IMG/VR virus record: IMGVR_UViG_3300034062_004592
Span: 21,463-85,462 of that record
Length of the DNA stretch: 64,000 nt
Reading direction: 5' to 3' (one strand)
DNA from: a virus
The notes under the pieces were generated by a model that made no database searches, was not told the origin of the DNA, and saw only the letters and a program-made list of their open reading frames with translations. Shown here one piece after another: positions 47,627 to 56,411 of the stretch. The translations under genes were made by a program, and so were the position numbers. Position 1 is the first letter of the stretch, and every line of letters starts with the position of its first letter.

Positions 47627-47994
47627 TATTGCTTACCAAAGCTTGATCCAGGTTTACGGGCGTAGCCGGTACTTCCGGCTCGTCCGATTGTATCCCCCAT
47701 ACTTGGCAGTGCAACACCGTCCATTGTTGCTTCTGTTCTTGGGGTTTTACCTCGGATGGTCGGTTCAGCAATACCTGCTCTTTGTCGGTATGCCCCAGCG
47801 GTTTTGGCTGCCCTAAAGAACTTACCAACGCGGTCTTGATTATCGTTTAACGACTCAACAGCTTGTCTTTCTTCTGACGGGAAACGACGTAAATCTGTAT
47901 CGTACGCCTGTTCAGGATTAAGGTCAGTAACCTCAGCCCCTGACGTACCAGCGTCAGCCGTTGGATCGTAATTGGGGTCAAAGAATTTTGCCAT
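47623..47994 (-). CDS. Putative small virion protein
   Basis: 123 residues from MAKFFDPNYDPTADAG. Polar and disordered-looking (LRRFPSEERQAVESLNDNQD), Gly-rich basic end. Not recognised. The isolated minus-strand gene ends tail-to-tail with dcd. Confidence 0.65.
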   Translation of the reverse strand: MAKFFDPNYDPTADAGTSGAEVTDLNPEQAYDTDLRRFPSEERQAVESLNDNQDRVGKFFRAAKTAGAYRQRAGIAEPTIRGKTPRTEATMDGVALPSMGDTIGRAGSTGYARKPGSSFGKQY

Positions 47995-48035
47995 AGTATC
48001 ATTGTAGAAGCAATAAATCAACCAGGGTATTCGCC

Positions 48036-48377
48036 ATGCATGGCGTCGCAGGTTTCTTAGATAGCTTCATTCAAGACGAAGTAAAGTGCCGCTGCCTCAG
48101 CGAAGAAGATTTTGGTGCACCGCTCGACAATGAAGCGAATGATGTACCATTAATGGATATGTACAACCGAGGCTTGGTCGCATGTCAACAGGGGCGGGAA
48201 AGGAATCCACTGAATCTCGAGGGGCAACGGCCTGGAACGACGGGGTATATTCCGTCAATGGAGGAGGGTCTGCAGATGGGCGCATCACCGAAACCCAGGG
48301 CGTTAGTGTTGGACCTGGAGGGGCCCAGCGAGGAGATGCTGGAGCAGTCACGCAAGCGTCGTGGTTTGAGCCGGTAA
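48036..48377 (+). CDS. Hypothetical protein
   Basis: 113 residues: MHGVAGFLDSFIQDEVKCRC, LMDMYNRGLVACQQGRERN and PRALVLDLEGPSEEMLEQS. Not recognised. Overlaps the DUF3310 frame by 196 bases if the latter starts at 48182. Confidence 0.6.
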   Translation: MHGVAGFLDSFIQDEVKCRCLSEEDFGAPLDNEANDVPLMDMYNRGLVACQQGRERNPLNLEGQRPGTTGYIPSMEEGLQMGASPKPRALVLDLEGPSEEMLEQSRKRRGLSR

Positions 48378-48673
48378 CAGACGATTCTGGCTGCAAGGAC
48401 GGCATTTGTCCCGTGCCCTGGTTAACGAAAGAAAAGGCTCCGGTGCTCCAGGAGGATGTGGTTAATCATCCTTCTCACTACACCGATGGGGGCATTGAGT
48501 GCATTGAAGCCATTGAGGCAGCTTTAACCACCGAAGAATTCCGTGGTTATTGCAAGGCCAACTGCATGAAGTATATCTGGCGTGAGAAGCATAAAGGCGG
48601 GACAGAATCACTGAAGAAGGCACAGTGGTACCTCAACCGCCTTATTGATTTGGACGAAGCTCAAAACGGTTGA
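48182..48673 (+). CDS. DUF3310 domain protein
   Basis: 163 residues if started at the ATG. Residues about 92-160 are a DUF3310 domain: VNHPSHYTDGGIECIEAIEA, YCKANCMKYIWREKHKGG, SLKKAQWYLNRLIDL. The domain occurs in phage proteins, sometimes called nucleotide kinase-like; biochemical role unclear. The first 60 residues are Gly/Ser-rich and lie over the gene at 48036; a GTG at 48413 would give an 86-residue protein without that overlap. Confidence 0.75.
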   Translation: MSTGAGKESTESRGATAWNDGVYSVNGGGSADGRITETQGVSVGPGGAQRGDAGAVTQASWFEPVTDDSGCKDGICPVPWLTKEKAPVLQEDVVNHPSHYTDGGIECIEAIEAALTTEEFRGYCKANCMKYIWREKHKGGTESLKKAQWYLNRLIDLDEAQNG

Positions 48674-48966
48674 AGCTCATCTTCGTCTTCGTCATCCTCG
48701 TCGTCGCCAATACAAGCGGCGGCGAGTTCTGCTAATTCCAAGTCGGTGGGAATGTCGAAGTCAATCGAGATGTTTTCTGCTGCAAGGATATCCTTGATGG
48801 CATACCACTCCATCAGGCGCTGGTGGTAGAGGTTCAGAAGTGCGTACAGCAATTCGTCCCATGTCATCTCTTGCGCTGCAAGTTCTGCCTTGCGCATGGA
48901 GAACTGCAATTCCAACGGGAGTTCAAATTCCCTGGGCTCGACTGATCTCTCCATTCCAGCCTTCAT
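48661..48966 (-). CDS. NblA-like helical protein
   Basis: 101 residues. FELPLELQFSMRKAELAAQE, then LLYALLNLYHQRLMEWYAIK, follow the NblA spacing (LxLExQFxxR...MxxxE...LLxLYxQxM), in which a helical hairpin triggers phycobilisome breakdown. A very acidic tail (DDEDDEDEDE) is not typical. The similarity is seen by eye and needs a profile search; alternatively a generic helical phage protein. Confidence 0.5.
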   Translation of the reverse strand: MKAGMERSVEPREFELPLELQFSMRKAELAAQEMTWDELLYALLNLYHQRLMEWYAIKDILAAENISIDFDIPTDLELAELAAACIGDDEDDEDEDELQPF

Positions 48967-48990
48967 TTGCGTGTTGCAATTATTCTAATG

Positions 48991-49650
48991 CTAGCTGGCG
49001 GACAGAAGATCTGCTTCTTGGTCGTTAAAATCAAACCAAGGGTTTTCATCAATCCGGAAGTTGTTTCCAAACTCTGCCAGGATGTATGGACTCATAAGTT
49101 CTTCCAAGCGTCGTACTGCTTTCACCTGATGAGGTGCTGCGGTGTAATTGCGGAATGCTGTCAACAATACCTCGGTAGAGGCCCAGGGATTTGCATCAAC
49201 TCCTTGGAGGAACAGGTTGATTTCTTCTCGGCGTCGATCCAGGAGATTACCAACGACTTGATGATCAGCATTGAAGATCCACCGGCCCATTTCTCGCGTG
49301 GCACCGCAGTAATCTTCGTGTTCAATGCAATCGATAATGGCGCTGTAAAGGAAGGGTTCCCAGCCGATGGAGTGAATGAAAGAAATCAAGGCTTGACGCA
49401 TGCCGTCATCAAGACCCAGGTTTTGCTTTAGCAGCTGGGTGTCAATGATATTTGTTTCGTGGAATAACAGCTCCAGTGCTTTTTGTGGACTGCAACGTTG
49501 ACCACGTTTGACAGGAGAACCGTCAGGGTAAAACTGTGTGCCGTAACCAATGGTGTACGGATCTTTCCCTGTGTGAGGATCTGCGAAAGCTTGTTCGTTA
49601 AAACCTTCGTATTTCCTGATCAGATTAAGCGCAGCGGAAAGATCCGACAT
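48991..49650 (-). CDS. GH24 lysozyme-like protein
   Basis: 219 residues from MSDLSAALNLIRKYEGF; an upstream ATG would add 8. Catalytic E15 (RKYEGF), D24 and T33 in DPYTIGYGTQ follow the T4-type lysozyme layout with a small insertion between D24 and T33. Residues beyond 150 form an extra C-terminal part. A second wall-cutting enzyme besides the endolysin; may be tail-associated or lytic. Confidence 0.85.
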   Translation of the reverse strand: MSDLSAALNLIRKYEGFNEQAFADPHTGKDPYTIGYGTQFYPDGSPVKRGQRCSPQKALELLFHETNIIDTQLLKQNLGLDDGMRQALISFIHSIGWEPFLYSAIIDCIEHEDYCGATREMGRWIFNADHQVVGNLLDRRREEINLFLQGVDANPWASTEVLLTAFRNYTAAPHQVKAVRRLEELMSPYILAEFGNNFRIDENPWFDFNDQEADLLSAS

Positions 49651-49685
49651 AGGAGTAACATTAGTTACTCCCAATCATACACAAT

Positions 49686-49811
49686 TTACTTACCTTGGCC
49701 GCGTGTTTGTTTGCGTCCGTGATTAGGAAGTGAGTGTTGCCCTTGTCCTTGACGAGTCTTTTTAGGGCGGGATTCAATTTTGGAGACTGAGGTGGACTTG
49801 GGTTTGGCCAT
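49686..49811 (-). CDS. Tiny basic protein
   Basis: 41 residues: MAKPKSTSVSKIESRPKKTR, then Gln/Gly/His-rich to GRKQTRGQGK. I recall similar ESRPKKTRQG peptides in cyanophages. It fills the gap between lysozyme and the basic protein at 49830. Confidence 0.6.
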   Translation of the reverse strand: MAKPKSTSVSKIESRPKKTRQGQGQHSLPNHGRKQTRGQGK

Positions 49812-49829
49812 GGGAAACCAATGTGGTGC

Positions 49830-50129
49830 TCACCATTTTACACGGTGGCTCCAGTAGCGTGCAGACATTTTGTCGGGACTTGAATCTTGCGCATTGTGAC
49901 GTGCGTAATAAGACTTGCGACGTGCCTTGTCCTTTTCTGAAGTTGGGTTTTTACCTGCGCCTTCAACTCCTTGCTGTCCAAACCTGATAATTTTTTCTTC
50001 ACCGTCTTTACATGCTTTTACAACATGAGACTTTGTGGCATGACCTGGAGTGCGCTGCGGTTTGTTGCAGGCCATTTTATCTTTTGCCAACTTGGCAGCA
50101 CCAGCGGCTTTCTTGCGTTTGTCAGACAT
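49830..50129 (-). CDS. DUF5872-type basic protein
   Basis: 99 residues, strongly basic: KSHVVKACKDGEEKIIRFGQ, KDKARRKSYYARH and MSARYWSHRVKW. It belongs to the same broad class of small basic proteins as 27990. Likely nucleic-acid-associated; function unknown. It shares a base with the large structural gene upstream. Confidence 0.7.
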   Translation of the reverse strand: MSDKRKKAAGAAKLAKDKMACNKPQRTPGHATKSHVVKACKDGEEKIIRFGQQGVEGAGKNPTSEKDKARRKSYYARHNAQDSSPDKMSARYWSHRVKW

Positions 50130-52846
50130 CAGAATCCTTTAAACATTGATGTAAATTCACCCAAGATTTGGCTACCTGTCTTTGATTTGTAGCTTGTTTC
50201 TTCATCATCTAATCCTAAGTTAAAGATACTTTTTTCTTTGGTGGTTGTCTCATCTGTTGTATCGGTGTCCTCATCACCAAAGAAACTTTGGATAGTACCA
50301 AGGGATGCGAATGGGTCACTTAAGTCAAGTCCTTTTAACTGAAGGGCGCTGCCTGCGCCCGCCTTGGTGAGAAGCTGTTGCTCACTTCGGTCCGTATCGG
50401 GGAACAAGTCTGTGTAAAACTCATCTTCTGTTCCCTTGTAACCGGCTTGTTGAAAGACTCTGTACATTTCTGTTTCTGATTTGATCGAGTCTGTCTTGTA
50501 ATCTTCGGGTCTTTCAATGTAATCAACACCTAAAACTTTTTGAGTGGGCTTCTTGCCTTTTTCATTCAGGTATTTGATCTGCTCTCTGATTTGTTGTGCG
50601 GACCCCGTGCGTAGTGTCTCTGCAACTAAGTCTTTAAATTCACCCAGGTTACCCTGGAAATCCTTCAGGCCAACAGCATCCAGCGCTTTTTGCCAAGTAG
50701 CTTTATCCGTTGGGTCTAGGCCCTGCAACATCTCGTCGGCAAACTCTTCTGGCGTAATAAATTGACCAAAGATTGACCCCTGTTTTAATGCTTCTTCCTT
50801 AAGAGAAGGCAAGATTTTGTTGTAAATTTCATCTTGTACTTTCCCTGCGTTTAACACGTCTTCCGCCGGGTCGTAGCCCAAGCCTTTTCCTTTTACTTGG
50901 AAATGCATTCGCGCAAATTGTTCTTTGTTATTTGGATCAATACCAAAGCGATATGCCTGGCTTGCCCAATATTCGTCACCGGCTTTTGCCTTTTCCCAAT
51001 CATCTGCTACTGCCTGGGACTGTTGAGAGTAAGCATCAGCCCTGGCCTTGTCTCCAGTGGGATTGAAATAAAAGTCGGCATTAAAGTAACGGTCGGGAGT
51101 ATTTTGAACTTGAGCTAAAAACTGATCGGCACGCAAGTTGGCAACCTGACTAACAGCGTTTAGCATGTCCTGCGTTTGGAACGGGTTTTGCTCTTGTTGC
51201 CGAACATCAAGGTACTCCGTGAATTCACTGATTGAACGAGAGGTGTTAAAACGTGGGATCAAGTACTTATCCATAAAATCTCTCGCAAACTGCGCTTCAA
51301 CTTTGATGGTGTCTTTTGCTGCCTCAGTGCTGTAACCAAGTTCAACTTCTTGTTCGTACTTCTTCTTTAGCTCCGTATCAAACCATTGTTGCCAGTTGTA
51401 GGTGGTGCTGTTGTTGACACCTGTTATGTTTTGAAGGCTTTTCTCCAGGGAATCCTGGGACGCCTTGCCGGATGTAAAAGAAAGAATGCCACCAACCCCA
51501 GAATCACCAAGGATGCTGTTACTGAGTTCTTTGTTGATGTCCATGATTTCTCCAAAGCCGGAGAACCCTTGCATAAGGCCAAGCATTTGTTCTTTTCCCT
51601 TGGCCTTCTTCATTTGCTCAATGGTGTCCTTTAATACATTTTGAGTTAACGCACCAAATTTCTTGGCGTCTACTGTTGCCTTTTCACCAACGGCTTGGTT
51701 TACTGCATCTTCTAATTCCGTGACGCCATACCCAGCATTCAAGTTGTAAGCAAAACTTACTTGTTTGTCTTCTGGTCGTTGGGACAAACGGAACAGTGCG
51801 GCGAATTCATCAGGTTTCTCTGGGTTTAAGAACTTCTCTTTGCCCAGTGTTTTCCAGTATTGATCACCTGCTTTTGCTTTATCCCATTCAGCAGAAACCT
51901 GCGGCACTGCCAAAAGGCGTTCAGTTTGTGTGTCAGTATTAAGGCCTAGCTGGAGGCTACGGGCAGCCTGAATGTCGGCATCGGTTGGCTTGCGTTCCAG
52001 GTATTGGTTTGCTGCTGTTGTTTGTTCTGCGGCATTACCTCGCTTCCCAGCTGCTTTCCCTTGGGATGTGTAGTGTTGAAGGTAATAAGAGTTTTCAGAA
52101 TACCTTTGGGTAATGTCAATATCATCATTAGCAACTGCGGCTTGCCACTTTTGCCCTACATCTGGATTGATTGATTTGTAGTACTTTGGATCAAAGTCAC
52201 CGTACTGCGGTTTTGCTCCCAGGTTTGCATCCCAGGTTTGTAGCTTTTCAGTTGAGTAAAAAGCTTTGAAGTAATTCTCTAATTGTGATTTAGTTACATC
52301 ACTAATACCCTGGAGCTTTCTGATTTGCTCCCTTTGCGTAACATAGTCTCCCCCTTGAGTTGAATTAGCTGTTGCAAGGACGGTGTTGTAGGCGTTGTTT
52401 TTGTTTGTGTTCTCAGTGTTTAAGGTTGTATTCGCTTGGTTTCTTTGGGCGTTTAGATTGTTGGTTTGCGCGTTATTTCTATATGTAGTTGCAGCGCTTT
52501 CAACTGCAGTTTTTAACGCCTCAACCGGTTGAGAATTATTTGTTGGATCAGATAGCAGGTTTCCGTTTCGTGCAAATTTTTGAAGGTCGTCAGCAGTATA
52601 GTTAACAGGTAGATCACCGGCTTCCCCCCAACCGCCCCCAGGGTTTGTTGGGCTTACTACTACACCATCAAGAACCGTTCTATATTGCGTTTGGCCCTGG
52701 CGTGAGCCTGCTTCTACAGTTTTGTATTTAGTCCAGACTTTTAACGTACTAGGTGCGTATAAATCTGTTTGGTAATTTGTAGGGTAGTCTGTTCTCTCCT
52801 GCGCCAGATTCCACCTTTTGTTTGTTGGATCGTAAGTTAATGCCAT
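50129..52846 (-). CDS. Large virion protein (internal or tail protein candidate)
   Basis: 905 residues, the longest gene here. Gln/Asn/Asp-rich, helical, no enzyme motif. Two related segments, AEWDKAKAGDQYWKTLGKEK and DDWEKAKAGDEYWASQAYRF, sit in similar contexts (AQVSAxxDxxKAGDxYW...Kxx), showing an internal duplication. An FDPKYYKSINPDV motif lies near residue 218. Likely an internal virion or tail-tube-associated protein. Confidence 0.7.
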   Translation of the reverse strand: MALTYDPTNKRWNLAQERTDYPTNYQTDLYAPSTLKVWTKYKTVEAGSRQGQTQYRTVLDGVVVSPTNPGGGWGEAGDLPVNYTADDLQKFARNGNLLSDPTNNSQPVEALKTAVESAATTYRNNAQTNNLNAQRNQANTTLNTENTNKNNAYNTVLATANSTQGGDYVTQREQIRKLQGISDVTKSQLENYFKAFYSTEKLQTWDANLGAKPQYGDFDPKYYKSINPDVGQKWQAAVANDDIDITQRYSENSYYLQHYTSQGKAAGKRGNAAEQTTAANQYLERKPTDADIQAARSLQLGLNTDTQTERLLAVPQVSAEWDKAKAGDQYWKTLGKEKFLNPEKPDEFAALFRLSQRPEDKQVSFAYNLNAGYGVTELEDAVNQAVGEKATVDAKKFGALTQNVLKDTIEQMKKAKGKEQMLGLMQGFSGFGEIMDINKELSNSILGDSGVGGILSFTSGKASQDSLEKSLQNITGVNNSTTYNWQQWFDTELKKKYEQEVELGYSTEAAKDTIKVEAQFARDFMDKYLIPRFNTSRSISEFTEYLDVRQQEQNPFQTQDMLNAVSQVANLRADQFLAQVQNTPDRYFNADFYFNPTGDKARADAYSQQSQAVADDWEKAKAGDEYWASQAYRFGIDPNNKEQFARMHFQVKGKGLGYDPAEDVLNAGKVQDEIYNKILPSLKEEALKQGSIFGQFITPEEFADEMLQGLDPTDKATWQKALDAVGLKDFQGNLGEFKDLVAETLRTGSAQQIREQIKYLNEKGKKPTQKVLGVDYIERPEDYKTDSIKSETEMYRVFQQAGYKGTEDEFYTDLFPDTDRSEQQLLTKAGAGSALQLKGLDLSDPFASLGTIQSFFGDEDTDTTDETTTKEKSIFNLGLDDEETSYKSKTGSQILGEFTSMFKGF

Positions 52847-53217
52847 TATCCAGCAGCAAATGTATCTGGTACCGTCTCAATATTATAAGTAAACAGGTCG
52901 ATAATTTCTTGGTGTATCCAGGCCTCAATCCTGTTCATCCTTACTTCGGTGTAGTACGTCTGCTGTGGATACCATTCTTCCATTTTTGAACTGGCTTTGT
53001 TTGCATTACATCTTTTGCAGCAAGGTAGAAGGTTGTTTCGATTACTGGAACCAGAACGAAACCTTGGGATAATGTGGTCCAGGGATGTAGCTTGTTCTTC
53101 GCAATAGCCACACTTGTGGTCCCAGGCGTCATATATGGATTGACGGTAACGCTTCTTGGCCAATTTAGGAGTTAATTCAAGGAGAAGGGAAAGGGGTTCC
53201 TGCTCACAGTTGAACAT
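52846..53217 (-). CDS. HNH endonuclease
   Basis: 123 residues. CGYCEEQATSLDHIIPRFRS then NNLLPCCKRCNANKASS is a textbook HNH (DHIIP, N, CxxC pair). C-terminal AWIHQEIIDLF helix may help bind DNA. Possibly a homing nuclease beside structural genes; alternatively packaging-associated. The stop/start joins the large structural gene. Confidence 0.9.
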   Translation of the reverse strand: MFNCEQEPLSLLLELTPKLAKKRYRQSIYDAWDHKCGYCEEQATSLDHIIPRFRSGSSNRNNLLPCCKRCNANKASSKMEEWYPQQTYYTEVRMNRIEAWIHQEIIDLFTYNIETVPDTFAAG

Positions 53218-53352
53218 ACTCTTTTATTGCCGTTACCTTATTCTAATTTCAGGACATGTAGACCACTGTAAACAAAGAGATAAAATCTTACTTAAATCCA
53301 TTGACAACCTGCTTGAGTCCCATAACGTACAGGGGCACGCACATGCCTTTTT

Positions 53353-53571
53353 ATGGCTAAGTATCCAGGTTGGGTCACGGTCCAACAAGCCGAAGAACTT
53401 CTCGGCATTGATAAAAAGACTCTCTTCAAGTACCGCGATGACGGCACACTGAAGCTTGGCCCCCACTACGCTGCCTTTTCTGATACACGTTCACGCGACA
53501 CCTATCGCTGGAACGTAGCAGCAGTACGCAAGCAACTTCGCAAACTGGAGGTTGCTGCTACGGCAGCCTAA
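53353..53571 (+). CDS. Small HTH DNA-binding protein
   Basis: 72 residues: WVTVQQAEELLGIDKKTLFK, then YRDDGTLKLGPHY wing, in the style of excisionase/MerR proteins. A lone plus-strand gene between minus-strand blocks, so likely a local regulator. Confidence 0.75.
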   Translation: MAKYPGWVTVQQAEELLGIDKKTLFKYRDDGTLKLGPHYAAFSDTRSRDTYRWNVAAVRKQLRKLEVAATAA

Positions 53572-53575
53572 GGTA

Positions 53576-53809
53576 TCAGTCTTCGGGCAGTATGCCTTCT
53601 GCGTATGCTGCCCAAGCAAGGCCAAGTGACTCCATGGAGGATAGTTCATTTGCCTCGTAGGGCAAGTTGACTACATCTCCAGTTTTATAAACAGTGGGAG
53701 ATCCGTCGTAATAAACGGAGCTGAATCCATATTGACGGCGTGTGAGTTGTTCTTCACTTGGAGCTTTAGTGGAGTCAACAACATCGCCAAAGCCTGGTGT
53801 GTTGGTCAT
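53576..53809 (-). CDS. Hypothetical protein
   Basis: 77 residues: TNTPGFGDVVDSTKAPSEEQ, RRQYGFSSVYYDGSPTVYKT, acidic end. Not recognised. Overlaps the fusion gene by 4 bases. Confidence 0.65.
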   Translation of the reverse strand: MTNTPGFGDVVDSTKAPSEEQLTRRQYGFSSVYYDGSPTVYKTGDVVNLPYEANELSSMESLGLAWAAYAEGILPED

Positions 53810-55425
53810 GGCTTACGAAACACCAAAAGGTTTTGAAGGAACCAACCCATATGATAACCCTTCTCAATAAAGGAAATTAACTGGGCTTCAATTACCCAGT
53901 CATGAATTAACCCTGTATCTTCAAGTAGCAGTTCCCAATAGTCTTTGGTTTGACAGTTGATGTGACCAACGCCACCTTGGCCTGGTTTAGCGGCAGTCCA
54001 AATTAACACGCCGCCAGGTTCCAATGCTTTATGCATTGTGTCAACAATCCGCTGATTCTCGGACCCATCAATGTGCTCTGCCACTTCCATACATAAGACG
54101 ACAGGTGCAGAATGCTCAAGATCAAAAAGACTCTTGCAAAGAAGGCGATCTTGATTCTCGACACGCAAATCAGTGTCGTAACCAATGCAATCAATTCCAA
54201 GGTCAGTAAAGCAATCAACATAAGTACCTGGCCCGCAACCAAGATCTAGTACATGTGTGGGATGAAGATTCTCCCCAATCCAACTTGTGAGTCGCTTTGC
54301 GAATGGACGTTCTTCGGCATCGAGGTGATTGTAGTCAATCTTGGACGGCTCTCGTAACTGATACCAACCCGCGTGGTGAAGGGCATCGATTGTTCTAAAG
54401 ATCTTGTCATATTTTGCTCCACAGGCTTCCAGGCTGTAACGTGACCTGGCAGTGGCTGCAACTACTTCACGATCGAGGTCACCAGCTGCGTGGATAGCGT
54501 CAATCCAATCTTGGAGCGTATGGCAGCGAAAACCTGTGCAACCTTCGATAATGGTTTCAGTAAATGCTCCGTAATCAACTGCAATTAACGGAGTGCCGCA
54601 CAACATTGCTTCTACACCACTGCCGCCGAATGGCTCAGTGAAATTAGTTGGCATCAAAGCTGCACGTGCTTTACCTAAGAAATCAGACCGCTCACGACCT
54701 ATCAACGGACCGCCGTACTTAATGTTCGGATGGCTCCAGGGGGTTGGATCACCTTGACCGTGGATGACAATTGGCCATGGACTGTGGCTTGCCAACTCCT
54801 TAATGGTGTCCATCCCTTTGACTGAACAGATGCGTCCAAGGAATGCAAGATATTCTCCTTCTTCGTAACAAGGATCCCAATCAGACAATTCAAAGTAATT
54901 AGGCACAACCCATTCGTAGTTTTTGCCTTGCCTTTTTTCTTGTCCCTGGTGGTAATGCATCCAGGCGTACGACTCAAAGATCCGAAAACTGTTCGGCATC
55001 AAAGTCGGATACCCAATCCCCGTTTCTACATGGTGATGAGTGGGGAACTTCTCCATGAGGATTTGATGGGCGTGCCCGAAGGGATGACAAATAATGTCAC
55101 GTGGCTCCAAGCGTTTACGTATCTCAACAATTAAACGTTCTTCAAATGCTTGATGCCCTTCGCTACCAATGGTTGCATCGTTGCCATGGAAGTCAGTTTT
55201 CTTCCGATCACCGTAAAACTTCTTGAATTCTTTCTCTGTCAGGATTGGTACGTGCTCTGTTGCGCCAGCTTCACTTCCCTCGTTGCTGTACTCGATCACG
55301 TCATAGCCATACGCCTGCATCATCTTGGGAAAACGCAAAGCCTTACCAGTGAATGCACAGTGAGAGTATTGACTGGTTGCCTGTGTGTGAAAGATCCCAA
55401 TCAGATGCAGGCGAGGTTTTGCCAT
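53806..55425 (-). CDS. Glycosyltransferase-methyltransferase fusion
   Basis: 539 residues from MAKPRLHLIGIFHTQAT. Residues about 1-355 are a GT4-like transferase (VETGIGYPT, YLAFLGRICSVKGMDTIKEL, MPTNFTEPFGGSGVEAMLCG with the donor-binding E). Residues about 385-539 are a class I methyltransferase (VLDLGCGPGTYVD, then YDTDLRV, VVLCMEVAEHID and GGVLIWTAAKPGQGG). It may add and then methylate a sugar on one target. Second glycosyltransferase of the window. Confidence 0.85.
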   Translation of the reverse strand: MAKPRLHLIGIFHTQATSQYSHCAFTGKALRFPKMMQAYGYDVIEYSNEGSEAGATEHVPILTEKEFKKFYGDRKKTDFHGNDATIGSEGHQAFEERLIVEIRKRLEPRDIICHPFGHAHQILMEKFPTHHHVETGIGYPTLMPNSFRIFESYAWMHYHQGQEKRQGKNYEWVVPNYFELSDWDPCYEEGEYLAFLGRICSVKGMDTIKELASHSPWPIVIHGQGDPTPWSHPNIKYGGPLIGRERSDFLGKARAALMPTNFTEPFGGSGVEAMLCGTPLIAVDYGAFTETIIEGCTGFRCHTLQDWIDAIHAAGDLDREVVAATARSRYSLEACGAKYDKIFRTIDALHHAGWYQLREPSKIDYNHLDAEERPFAKRLTSWIGENLHPTHVLDLGCGPGTYVDCFTDLGIDCIGYDTDLRVENQDRLLCKSLFDLEHSAPVVLCMEVAEHIDGSENQRIVDTMHKALEPGGVLIWTAAKPGQGGVGHINCQTKDYWELLLEDTGLIHDWVIEAQLISFIEKGYHMGWFLQNLLVFRKP

Positions 55426-55469
55426 TGTCAACAAACACTATGACGGTGAAGGAATCAATTGTACCCCGT

Positions 55470-56411
55470 CTACCAAGAATAGATTAGAACCAGGCCTGCG
55501 CCACCTTTCCCACCAGCGCCACTTCCACCTGTGGTACCACCAGCGCCACCGCCTCCACCACCGGAACCGGAACCGCCGTCCCCTCCGTAGCCACCAAGTG
55601 CGTTGCCGCTGTTGCAGCCACCGCCAGACCCACCGGTAGAAAGTAAGGGAGTTTGGCGACGGTGGCCTCCAGAGCCGTTACCAGCCGTAGCGCCTGCCGC
55701 ACCACCGTTCAACGTTGGAAACAGGTTCAAGACAGTGGTCTGAGATGCTGGCGCTGTAATGTTGCCCCCTGCGCCAGTAGAGCCGCCTCCACCGCCTGCA
55801 CCACCGGAGAGGAGTAGTCCGGTCGTTGGGTATGTGATGTTTCCCCCTGCACCGTTAGCAACTGCACCACCAGCACCACCGGCCTGTCCAGCATAGGCAA
55901 CGAAAGTGCCTAATCCGGCAAGTAGAGCACCAGCGACTGTTGCAACAGCACCTGCGTTACCAGCGTTACCAACAACCGTAGCCGAAGCCGCAGTTGTACC
56001 TGCAGCACCTGCGTTGGCAAAACAAACGGTGTAAATAGCTGCGGTGGATTGAGCAATTGAAACAAACGAAGCAACTCCAGCAGTTCCAAGGAGACCGACA
56101 GTAGTTGAAGAAGCGGCGCCGTTACCACCAATACCTGCTGAGACATACAGGATGTCAGGCAGTAAAGAAGCCGGGATTTCTACTGTGGTAATACCACCAC
56201 TACCACCGCCGCCGCCACCACCACGAGCAGTGACAGTTGCGCTGGGAAAACCATTGCCACCACCTGCACCGCCGCCAATGCAGACGATGCGAACCATGGC
56301 AATACCTGCTGGTTTTTCCCAGGGCACCCACTGTGTGTTGGCGTTTGCAAAACCTGGGAATACGTCGACAAAACCGTTTTGCGGCTTTGGAACGTCAAAT
56401 ACGTTAAGCAT
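55470..56411 (-). CDS. Glycine-rich receptor-binding protein
   Basis: 313 residues. A short N-terminal anchor (NVFDVPKPQNGFVDVFPG), a beta strand core, then long Gly/Ala stretches (GGGGGGGSGG, AGGAGGAVANGAGG) and the closing GLVLIYSW. That is the layout of Gly-rich tail tip adhesins such as those of T4-type gp38. Likely determines host range. Confidence 0.8.
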   Translation of the reverse strand: MLNVFDVPKPQNGFVDVFPGFANANTQWVPWEKPAGIAMVRIVCIGGGAGGGNGFPSATVTARGGGGGGGSGGITTVEIPASLLPDILYVSAGIGGNGAASSTTVGLLGTAGVASFVSIAQSTAAIYTVCFANAGAAGTTAASATVVGNAGNAGAVATVAGALLAGLGTFVAYAGQAGGAGGAVANGAGGNITYPTTGLLLSGGAGGGGGSTGAGGNITAPASQTTVLNLFPTLNGGAAGATAGNGSGGHRRQTPLLSTGGSGGGCNSGNALGGYGGDGGSGSGGGGGGAGGTTGGSGAGGKGGAGLVLIYSW

